Shown: positions 40,734 to 47,367 of the stretch, piece by piece
How the letters are laid out: the number at the start of each line of letters is the position of its first letter
How positions within the stretch are numbered: position 1 is the first letter of the stretch
Assembly: GCA_030431475.1 (NCBI GenBank)
Contig: JAUIJD010000034.1
Coordinates: forward strand, 1 to 47,367
DNA length: 47,367 bases
Direction: 5' to 3'
Origin: Verrucomicrobiia bacterium
Lineage (GTDB): Bacteria; Verrucomicrobiota; Verrucomicrobiia; Verrucomicrobiales; Akkermansiaceae
The notes under the pieces: model-generated
What the model saw: only the letters and a program-made list of their open reading frames with translations
Databases searched by the model: none
What the model was told of the DNA's origin: nothing
Program-made: the position numbers and the translations under genes

Positions 40734-42233
40734 GTGGGTGGTCGCCCCTTCATCGTCCCATCGCCAGTTTGGATGATGGACGTAGCTGAGCGCCTCCTCG
40801 GTGGTCATCGCGTTCCGGGCCACCTCGATGTTGTTCGCCCGGTGCCGATTCCAGATCTCCCACTCGGCATCGGTGGGGGTGTGTCGCTTTTCATAAGGCA
40901 CCTTGTTGCCGACGAGCATCATGAGGAAGCCCTCCAGTCCGAAGTTCGCGGCGTGGCCGCGCAGGAGGTGTCGGGCGAATCCAATCGGCCCGTTCTCACG
41001 GTAGAACTCCACGATCGGCGCGGCGCCCGCGATATCAACTTCATTCCAGCATGTCTTCCAGAACGGCGTGTCGATCTTGGTGTTGAGCCGGTAGTGGAGT
41101 GATAGCAGATCACGGATCTCGTCCCAGGTGTCGGCGAAGTACGTGTTATACATCGTTCGGATGGTGGGAGTCGGCTCCAGGCCGCTGTGAATGAGGAAGT
41201 TGGTGAGATTCTGGGCCTCCTGGCAGACGATCATCAGGGCCGTGGACTCCAGCGGCTCGACGAAGCCCGAAGCGTTTCCTACACCCACCACATTCCCGAC
41301 CCAGGAACGCCGGTAGCGGCCGGAGCGGAAATGGATGATCCGCTGGTCGGTCAACTTCGGGTTCCTGGCGACGAACTCGTCGTGCGCCGCATCATCGCTG
41401 ATGGCCTGCGATGAATAGACGTAGCCCCGGCTCAGGGACTTCTCATGCTCGATCTGCCAGGCCCACCCGCAGTTCATCGTCTCGGCGGTGGTATAGGGCA
41501 GAATCGGCTCGTCGCTGCCGCGCTCCCAGCTGCCGACCAGTGCCCGGTCGGTGAACAGCGAGGACGAATAGCTGACGAACGGCTCCTCCAGCGCCCCGCC
41601 GAGCAGCACGCTGCGAAAGCCGCTGGAGTCCACGAAGAAGTCCGCCTCCAATCGCCGGCCGTCTTCCAACCGGATGGCGGCGATGCCCTCCGGTCCCTTC
41701 TCGGCATCGACGACCTTGCCGTCGATCACCTCGACGCCCAGATTGACGGCAAACTCCTCGAGGGCCGACACCAGTGGCACGTTGTCCAGATGGAAGGCGT
41801 GCCAGCGATGAATGTCGGGGCCTCCATGAGGCGCCCGCGGAAACGCCTTGTCATCCCGCATCAGGGCCGTTGGCACGTCGCAGCAACTGAACTCCTCGTC
41901 GCAGTAGAACCCGTTCGGCCGTGGCAGTGCCGACAGTTGGCTGTCGAGGGCCTGGGCAAACCCGTAGTCGAATCGCCCGCGGGGTCCCCACAGGAAACGA
42001 ATCCCCTTCTTCCAGGTCGGCCTCACCCGCTCGTAGAAGTATCGTCGGCTGATCCCCAGATACTCGAAGAGGAACGGCGGCAGATTGGGCGTGGTCGCCT
42101 CCCCCACACTGATGACCCCGATCTTCGGGCTGCGGACCATCCGGACATTGAGGCCGGAAATCCGGCGCTTCAGAGACAGGGCGAAGAGCAGGCCGGCGGT
42201 CCCGGAACCGACGATGAGAACATCTTTGATCAT
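40731..42233 (-). CDS. Flavin-dependent tryptophan-halogenase-like protein
   Basis: A 500-residue flavoprotein of the tryptophan halogenase family, which uses FADH2, O2 and halide to halogenate an aromatic ring. The FAD motif VGSGTAGLL starts it. VGEATTP matches the conserved GEAT region. The active Lys seems kept in VRPTWKKGIRF (compare VNGAFKAAIKF of PrnA), as does the Glu of GFVEPLEST. The usual W-x-W-x-I-P halogenase marker reads WAWQIE, with Pro changed to Glu, so activity or substrate may differ. ATG 42233 starts the FAD motif; the open frame to 42311 adds a non-conserved leader. A separate flavin reductase is not seen. Next to it is a methyltransferase gene on the other strand. Confidence 0.9.
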   Translation of the reverse strand: MIKDVLIVGSGTAGLLFALSLKRRISGLNVRMVRSPKIGVISVGEATTPNLPPFLFEYLGISRRYFYERVRPTWKKGIRFLWGPRGRFDYGFAQALDSQLSALPRPNGFYCDEEFSCCDVPTALMRDDKAFPRAPHGGPDIHRWHAFHLDNVPLVSALEEFAVNLGVEVIDGKVVDAEKGPEGIAAIRLEDGRRLEADFFVDSSGFRSVLLGGALEEPFVSYSSSLFTDRALVGSWERGSDEPILPYTTAETMNCGWAWQIEHEKSLSRGYVYSSQAISDDAAHDEFVARNPKLTDQRIIHFRSGRYRRSWVGNVVGVGNASGFVEPLESTALMIVCQEAQNLTNFLIHSGLEPTPTIRTMYNTYFADTWDEIRDLLSLHYRLNTKIDTPFWKTCWNEVDIAGAAPIVEFYRENGPIGFARHLLRGHAANFGLEGFLMMLVGNKVPYEKRHTPTDAEWEIWNRHRANNIEVARNAMTTEEALSYVHHPNWRWDDEGATTH

Positions 42234-42511
42234 GAAGAGAGGGCTTTTCTGCGTCCGTATGAGCCGATGGGACTTGTTACACGAAAACGACGGAAGGGGT
42301 GTAAAGTTCAAACGAAATCGAGTCGGTGACGCCCATCCGCCATCGGATCTCCCGGGCTCCCGCTAGGATGAACAGACACGATCATGAGCCCCGTCGCCCG
42401 AAGGGATGCCCCCGAACCCATGAGTGCGCACCATCGCTCCGACGAGGTGACGCTCGGCGCGACGCCAATCCGGTTGCCGCGCCCCGCGTTCGAAGGGATA
42501 CTGGAGCCAGT

Positions 42512-43144
42512 ATGCGGCGGATCCTCGAGCCCGAGATCATCGACAGCATCCCGTGGGATCATCCGACGGCGATCCGCAGCCGCAGGGACCTGCGCTTGAT
42601 CAATTTCCTGATGGGAAACGCGCGGTGGATCCTGCGGGGGGTGCGGCGATTTCGCGAGCTGGCGCGGGAAGGCATCGTGGAGCTGGGCTCCGGCGACGGA
42701 CGCCTGCTGCGGCGCCTGGCCCGCTTCGGTCCCGCCACGGGATTCGACCTGATCCCCCGTCCCCCCGACCTGCCGGAGTCGGTGCGCTGGCGGCAAGGCG
42801 ATCTCCGCCAGCACCAGGGCGACATCCACGGCGGCATCCTCGTGGCCAACCTCTTCCTCCACCACCTGGATGCGGCCGGCCTTGCCGAGCTCGGCGAAAC
42901 GGCGAAGCGCTTCGACGCGGTGGTCGTCGTCGACCCGCATCGCACCGAGGACACGCTCTGGATGGCGACCCGGCTCCTGCCCCTGGTGGGCGAAGCCACC
43001 CGGCACGACATGATGGCCAGCATCCGCGCCGGCTTCCAGGCCGGAGAGCTGCCGGAGTCCCTCGACCTGGGCGAAGGTTGGCGCGTCGAGGAAACCGTTA
43101 CCTGGCGCGGCACCCTGCGCCTGCTCGCGTGGCGCGAGTCCTGA
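42512..43144 (+). CDS. Class I SAM-dependent methyltransferase-like protein
   Basis: A 210-residue protein with a Rossmann-type SAM motif IVELGSGDGRLLRRLA, a following acidic residue (GFDLIPRP) and a motif II region ILVANLFLHHLD, as in ubiquinone/phenol-type methyltransferases. The family cannot be named closely. TGGAGCCAGT gives a ribosome site 5 nt before ATG 42512, which decides that start against upstream ATGs in the same frame. It is divergent from the halogenase-like gene and converges on the aaRS-like gene, so it may modify the same small molecule; that is inference. Confidence 0.8.
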   Translation: MRRILEPEIIDSIPWDHPTAIRSRRDLRLINFLMGNARWILRGVRRFRELAREGIVELGSGDGRLLRRLARFGPATGFDLIPRPPDLPESVRWRQGDLRQHQGDIHGGILVANLFLHHLDAAGLAELGETAKRFDAVVVVDPHRTEDTLWMATRLLPLVGEATRHDMMASIRAGFQAGELPESLDLGEGWRVEETVTWRGTLRLLAWRES

Positions 43145-43169
43145 CGGGGGCCTCCTCCCCATCCACCGA

Positions 43170-43715
43170 TCAGGCCCCGGCGGTTCTCAATGCCTTTGAA
43201 AACCGTGGTTCCGCCAATCCCGTTCCATAGACCCATGTGAAGCCATCGTGGACCCGGATGCCGTAGGACCCGAGTTCGATCCCACGGTATTCGATGTCGT
43301 AACCCTCCCCGGTTTCGACCACTTCAAACTCTTCTCCGGGTGCGATGCTCTCGAAAACCTGCTTCGCAGCGCCTATCATCTCCCGAAGCGCCTCCCGCGT
43401 CACGTCCCCGACCTGGATCAGCTCAAGCTTCATGAAGTAGTGCTGATGCCAAACGTCAATCTCCTCTTCACGAAAGCAGGGGGTGATCGTGCAGTATCTT
43501 CCCGCGGCGAGGGTCTCGCGGATCTCGAGAAACGACTGTTCCCCGGACCCCACGAGGTCACCCACAGGGGTGGCAAACTTGGTCGTCCCCTCGGGAAACG
43601 TGATCCGCGTGGTTTCCTGAGCAACCAACCACGGCGTCTCTCGATAGGTGAATCCGTGACGCCGGGTGTGGTGGTTCAGCGCCTCCGCCAGGTTGTTCCA
43701 ATTGATGCAGTTCAT
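43170..43715 (-). CDS. Stand-alone class II aminoacyl-tRNA-synthetase-like protein
   Basis: A 181-residue protein with the catalytic core pattern of class II aminoacyl-tRNA synthetases. Motif 2-like CFREEEIDVWHQHYFMKLEL carries the ATP-binding Arg. Motif 3-like GTGLAEPRFSKAL has the second Arg, and LVGSGEQSFL resembles the loop before motif 2. A GIELGSYGIR stretch lies between them. No anticodon-binding or N-terminal tRNA domain is present, so a normal synthetase role is unlikely. Paralogues of this kind activate amino acids for carrier proteins or other acceptors, or occur in phages. TAGGAGAGG precedes ATG 43715. The G+C is lower than in neighbouring genes, which suggests transfer. Confidence 0.7.
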   Translation of the reverse strand: MNCINWNNLAEALNHHTRRHGFTYRETPWLVAQETTRITFPEGTTKFATPVGDLVGSGEQSFLEIRETLAAGRYCTITPCFREEEIDVWHQHYFMKLELIQVGDVTREALREMIGAAKQVFESIAPGEEFEVVETGEGYDIEYRGIELGSYGIRVHDGFTWVYGTGLAEPRFSKALRTAGA

Positions 43716-43829
43716 CGTGAAGATCCTCTCCTATTTCACGAGAGGCGAGCCTGCCACTCGCTGCTCGATTTCCGCCTACGTCTAAACCACGGCGATGCTG
43801 GTTTCGAGGACGACTTCGGCGGCGGCGAT

Positions 43830-44708
43830 CTACTCGGATCTCCGATAGCCGAATGCCGAGAAAAACGTCTGCGTCCGGTCCTCAATCGCGGCGATCTCTT
43901 CGGAGGTCAGCGTGTCCCGAGAGGAGCCGATGGAGGCGGTCGAAATCGCTCGGCCGCTCAGCTCGGTCAGCCATTCCGCCTTGTGCTCCTCCCACAACGA
44001 TTTGTCGAATTTCAGATCCGAGCCGCCTTCACCTCCGGCTTGCACGCTCAGACCGAGGAACGACTCCATCTTCTTCAGCTCGACCGCCGTGTTCGAAACC
44101 AGATCCTCATACCTGACGACGTGGATTCGCCGCTTCTTCTCCGGGATCTCCAATAGCGGATACACCGGCCGATAGCAGTCGTGGAAGTAGCGGATCGTCT
44201 TCTCGAGACTGGTTCTGCCGAAGGGATTTTCTTTGCCCCCGGCTTCCATCCGCAGCCCGACCTTGATCAAGGAGGCGACGATGTCCCTGGGATCCCGGAC
44301 CATCAAGATCATCCGCACCGCCGGCAGCAGCTCCATCAGCTCCGGACCATACGGCGTCACGAAGGGCCATTTCAGCAGAAGGCATCGGGCTCCAAGGTGG
44401 TCGTGGGCGGCGCGCAGCAGCGTCAGCAGAATCTCGCGATTCAGGCTCGCGAACTCCCGGCTCTCCCCAAAGAACGCTTCGAGATCGGATGCATAGGAGC
44501 TCTTCCCCAGGCGATAGGCTTGGAGGTAATGCTCGAGAAACTTCGCCTCCGAGACGGTGACGTTGCTGGCCGTCTCCGCACAGGCGGAGAGAATCTGATG
44601 CATCAAGGTGGTGCCGCTCCTCGGCGAGCCACCAATGACGATCGTGTTCGCTTCGACGTCTTGAGCGTCATCCGAAAAACCCCTCCCGGAATGTCGTCGA
44701 TTCATCAT
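43830..44708 (-). CDS. PAPS-dependent sulfotransferase
   Basis: A 292-residue cytoplasmic sulfotransferase that moves sulfate from PAPS to a hydroxyl or amine. The 5'-phosphosulfate loop is GGSPRSGTTLMHQIL, and the 3'-phosphate motif is LMVRDPRDIVASLI. The C-terminal region HVVRYEDLVSNTAVELKKM is typical of the Sulfotransfer_3 type. ATG 44708 or the next ATG begins the family-like part, while the open frame to 44759 adds a basic leader. It is 114 bp upstream of the aaRS-like gene on the same strand and possibly cotranscribed. The acceptor is unknown. It is a counterpart to the two sulfatases in the window. Confidence 0.92.
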   Translation of the reverse strand: MMNRRHSGRGFSDDAQDVEANTIVIGGSPRSGTTLMHQILSACAETASNVTVSEAKFLEHYLQAYRLGKSSYASDLEAFFGESREFASLNREILLTLLRAAHDHLGARCLLLKWPFVTPYGPELMELLPAVRMILMVRDPRDIVASLIKVGLRMEAGGKENPFGRTSLEKTIRYFHDCYRPVYPLLEIPEKKRRIHVVRYEDLVSNTAVELKKMESFLGLSVQAGGEGGSDLKFDKSLWEEHKAEWLTELSGRAISTASIGSSRDTLTSEEIAAIEDRTQTFFSAFGYRRSE

Positions 44709-44948
44709 TCTCACACTGCTGCCGGGGTCTGCCCTTGCTCCGGGGCATCCCCGTTTCATCGGCTCTTGTCTTGAAGTCGGCCCTGGAATTCAAGCCCAAG
44801 CATGCGATCCGGCGGGCGGATTGCCGACTTCATCGAGGGGTGCAAGGCTCCCGAGGAACCGCCGAAATCCCTTCGCCCTTCTCTCGGTCGATCATGATCG
44901 GAGCATCGAAAGATCGCTTTTTTCCTCCAGAAAATCACCGGGAGATGC
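44709..44948. promoter_or_regulatory. Divergent gap with palindromes
   Basis: A 240-bp gap between the sulfotransferase gene (-) and the Gly-rich protein gene (+). It has GAAGTCGG (44772-44779) and CCGACTTC (44823-44830) as distant inverted arms, and the perfect palindrome GATCATGATC at 44890-44899. These may be operator sites; no clear promoter was fixed. Confidence 0.35.
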
Positions 44949-47367
44949 ATGGTTCCCCTTGATCCCCGAACCATCATCCCGTCTGCAACAGTGAAGTCCT
45001 TCCTTTTGTTCCTCGTTCTCGGAGCCGCTCCCGCGCTCTTCGCCCAGCGCACCATCCTCATCGACACACGGGAGAATCTCTTCGACCCGCCCACCATCAC
45101 CGTCAACGGGAGCGCCTTTGCCTTTCCCTCCAATGACCCGGTCCCGGTGGACACGCTTCATGGCATCCGCCGCCTGGATGACGGCACGGTGGAAATCTCC
45201 ATCAAGGGCGACCTGGTGCTCAACTCCGACGACACCCTGCGCGGGGTCGGCCACTACCCGGTCGTCATCCGGGTGGGAAATGACGCCTACATCCCGCCCG
45301 GAGCGCACATCGATTTCTCCGCCATCTCGGTCACCGCCGGCGCCGGCGGAGGCGGGGCGAAAGCCGGCGGCAGCGGCGGCCGGGGCGGCGAAGGAGGCCG
45401 GGGCGGTCGGGGCGGCGAGGGAGGAACCCTCGGCAGCGGCGGTCTGAACTACACCCCTCCCGGCAGCCCCGTTTCCGTCACCACCCCGGGCTCCCCCGCA
45501 GGCGACGGCACCGGTGGAGGCAACGGACAACAAGGTGAAGACGGGCAAGCCGGGTCTCCAGGCCGGAAAGGTTCTCCCGGATTCTCCAACAGCCTGAGCT
45601 CCGCCGGTCTCGCAGGCGACGAAGGTGAGTTGTTTCCCGCCATGGCCAAGAATGCCGACGGCGGCTCGCGCGGTCAGGCGGCCGCCTATCCCCCGCCCAT
45701 TTTCTTTCAGGGCGGTGCGCTTCGTTCCTATCTCTACTTTGTCGACCAGACCGCCGCCGACTTCACCGGGAATTACTACGATGGCGCCCGTGGAATCGGC
45801 GGAGACGATGCCGAGGACTACACCCCCGCGGATTCTGCCGCGCACACCGACGGCCCCGGTCAGGATGGCTCGCCCGCCACCCAGCCGGCGGATCTCTGGA
45901 CCCTCAGCGGCGGCAGCTCCGGAGGCTCGGGCGGCGGCGGTGCCGGGGGAGCCGGGGGAACCGGCGGCGGCGGCGGGGGCGGCGGTGCCGGGGGCCATGG
46001 CGAATGGCCGGAACCCATCACCACGGGCTTCATCACCACCGACATTCTGGAGGCCGCCGTCGGCGTGGCGGCGCAGATCGACGATGCCGTGTTTCAGACG
46101 GGGGTCGAAAAAGTGATCAGCAAAGTCATTCAAGCCTACATCAAGAACGGCGACTTCGACATCTCCCTGATTCCCGTCGTCGACTACGGCGCCACGGGAG
46201 GCTCCGGGGGCGATGGCGGGGATGGTGGTTTCGGCGGGCAAGGAGGTCGTGGGGGCGACGGCGGCGCCGGCGGTGCCGGGGGCGGTGCCCTCCTGCTGGA
46301 AGTCCAGGGCAGGATCTTCCTCGAAGGCAAGATCTCCGCCAACGGCGCCGACGGAGTGGCAGGAGCCCCCGGCCAGGCCGCCCTCAACATCTTCAGCTCA
46401 CCGCTGCTCGGCACTTCGGGCAGTGCCCGCCTGCATGGCTTCGGCATGTCCTCCGCCCTGAGCCCGGTTTCCTTCGCCCTCGACCTGCTCGAAGACCCCC
46501 GCGCCGGCCTCGGCGGCCGCGGGGGCGATGGGGGCGAAGGCGGAAAAGGTGCCCCCGGCTTCATGGGGGGCGACGGCGCGGGCGGCTCGGCGGGAACCAT
46601 CATCCTCTCCTCCTCTTCGCTGCTCAACCCCTCCGGGCTGGGCTCGCTCGAAGTCGAGGGCGGAGAAAGCACCGACCCTTCCCTGAAGGGAGAAGACGGC
46701 CGCGTCTTCATCGGCTCCAACACCATCCCCGATGGCTCCCTGACGACCAGCACCCTTGCAAACGAAACCCTCGCCCTCACCGGCACCATTCCCGCCTCCA
46801 CCACCCGCGTCGGCCCCCGGGCCCTGAACCCCTTCATCGCGGGCAAGCCCCTCACCCCGACCCTCTCCGAGCTGCGTGACGGCGCCGAGGCCTTCGGCTT
46901 CCTCACCGAGCTTTCCGATTCCCTCATGGTCAACGGCGTCGACCTCCGCTCCAACGTCCCCAGCGGCGGCGACGAACCCGTCATCTGCGCCATGCGCCTC
47001 GACGTCGGCCCCCCGCCCTACGACGAGGACTACCACGACCACGACCTCATTCTCGTCTTCAACTTCCTCAACCAGCCGCTCACCGAGGTTCGCTTCGGCG
47101 CCAACCCGCAGGCCCTCGTCGCCAACCCCAACTACCCCGGACCCGGAGAGCCCGAATTCATCCCCGACCCCGCGAACCTCTCCCCCTACCAGAGCGTCAC
47201 CCTCACCGAGGGAGGCCACACCCGCGACCCCTCCTTCGGTGGCAGTGGCGACCTCGCCAGCGGCGACATGCTCAAGTTCGAGATCTTCGCCCTCCTCGTT
47301 CCCGAAGACACCGCCACCACCGGCCACAACTTCGCCATCTCGGCCAAGAGCGGCACCGTCACCTTCC
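44949..47367 (+). CDS. Very large glycine-rich secreted protein, 3' end outside the window
   Basis: A reading frame of at least 806 codons open to the window edge. ATG 44949 has GGGAG four bases upstream; an in-frame GTG at 44991 is the alternative. A hydrophobic leader SFLLFLVLGAAPALFAQ follows. Four glycine-rich blocks (at roughly 45335-45430, 45900-46000, 46190-46290 and 46515-46600) of the GGxGGxGG type alternate with beta-strand segments such as GALLLEVQGRIFLEGKISAN, which suits a parallel beta-helix (pectin-lyase-like) wall or surface protein. After residue 620 the composition is more ordinary, with ATTGHNFAISAKSG at the edge. Function unknown; probably a surface or matrix protein. Confidence 0.85.
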   Translation, partial: MVPLDPRTIIPSATVKSFLLFLVLGAAPALFAQRTILIDTRENLFDPPTITVNGSAFAFPSNDPVPVDTLHGIRRLDDGTVEISIKGDLVLNSDDTLRGVGHYPVVIRVGNDAYIPPGAHIDFSAISVTAGAGGGGAKAGGSGGRGGEGGRGGRGGEGGTLGSGGLNYTPPGSPVSVTTPGSPAGDGTGGGNGQQGEDGQAGSPGRKGSPGFSNSLSSAGLAGDEGELFPAMAKNADGGSRGQAAAYPPPIFFQGGALRSYLYFVDQTAADFTGNYYDGARGIGGDDAEDYTPADSAAHTDGPGQDGSPATQPADLWTLSGGSSGGSGGGGAGGAGGTGGGGGGGGAGGHGEWPEPITTGFITTDILEAAVGVAAQIDDAVFQTGVEKVISKVIQAYIKNGDFDISLIPVVDYGATGGSGGDGGDGGFGGQGGRGGDGGAGGAGGGALLLEVQGRIFLEGKISANGADGVAGAPGQAALNIFSSPLLGTSGSARLHGFGMSSALSPVSFALDLLEDPRAGLGGRGGDGGEGGKGAPGFMGGDGAGGSAGTIILSSSSLLNPSGLGSLEVEGGESTDPSLKGEDGRVFIGSNTIPDGSLTTSTLANETLALTGTIPASTTRVGPRALNPFIAGKPLTPTLSELRDGAEAFGFLTELSDSLMVNGVDLRSNVPSGGDEPVICAMRLDVGPPPYDEDYHDHDLILVFNFLNQPLTEVRFGANPQALVANPNYPGPGEPEFIPDPANLSPYQSVTLTEGGHTRDPSFGGSGDLASGDMLKFEIFALLVPEDTATTGHNFAISAKSGTVTF

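Noticed and set aside
40731-42233. Loss of the catalytic lysine in the halogenase-like protein
   Set aside because: A first alignment at GEATTPNLPP suggested loss, but the PrnA lysine lies further on and matches the Lys in VRPTWKKGIRF.

Overview
The window looks like chromosomal DNA of a free-living, high-G+C member of the Verrucomicrobiota (Verrucomicrobiaceae/Luteolibacter/Haloferula type). The evidence is two PEP-CTERM proteins with Pro-Glu-Pro/hydrophobic/Arg tails, an ECF sigma factor translationally coupled to a FecR-LamG regulator, two secreted sulfatases, a DUF1080 lyase/hydrolase, a TIGR03790 protein, an SHD1-type zincin, and many hairpin-rich intergenic repeats. Lineage is inferred from protein family content; there is no rRNA. 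I see no rRNA, tRNA, CRISPR array, transposase or integrase.

Layout. 1-6.2 kb: housekeeping and small secreted functions (PhoD-like phosphatase, TM2 protein, Dabb protein, MBL hydrolase, TypA/BipA, FAD oxidoreductase), punctuated by twin-hairpin REP-like elements. 6.2-10 kb: a repeat-rich gap, a short exported protein, then an FdhF/YdeP-type molybdopterin oxidoreductase converging on its maturation factor FdhD. 10-14 kb: a sialidase-like exoenzyme and the DEXH helicase of the ligase-associated DNA-repair set. 14.2-21.4 kb: a complete type I restriction-modification operon, hsdM-rhuM-hsdS-hsdR, in which every junction is a 4-base ATGA overlap. 21.4-29.9 kb: a minus-strand series running ECF sigma -> FecR/LamG -> PEP-CTERM protein -> 1327-residue sulfatase -> a frameshifted exported protein -> GH128-like lipoprotein. 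30-33.6 kb: PdeM phosphoesterase (also of the ligase-associated repair set), an A+T-rich structured gap, a Ca-type PI-PLC-like protein, an atypical LuxR regulator and a second PEP-CTERM protein. 33.7-40.6 kb: TIGR03790 protein, a second sulfatase, a small membrane protein, a HAD phosphatase, a zincin and DUF1080. 40.7-44.7 kb: a compact accessory group of tryptophan-halogenase-like flavoprotein, SAM methyltransferase, stand-alone class II aminoacyl-tRNA-synthetase-like protein and PAPS sulfotransferase. 44.9 kb to the edge: a very large glycine-rich secreted protein that runs off the window.

How it fits together. Much of the window is about sensing, exporting and degrading sulfated or acidic polysaccharides: two sulfatases, sialidase-like and GH128-like enzymes, DUF1080, and PEP-CTERM proteins that need an exosortase elsewhere. 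The ECF/FecR pair is the likely local regulator. Genome defence is the type I R-M operon. The most unusual points are the halogenase/aaRS-like/sulfotransferase group, a beta-rich module repeated three times across the adjacent PEP-CTERM and sulfatase genes, an A+T-rich, strongly structured stretch at 30.70-30.90 kb, and a family of covarying twin-hairpin repeats.
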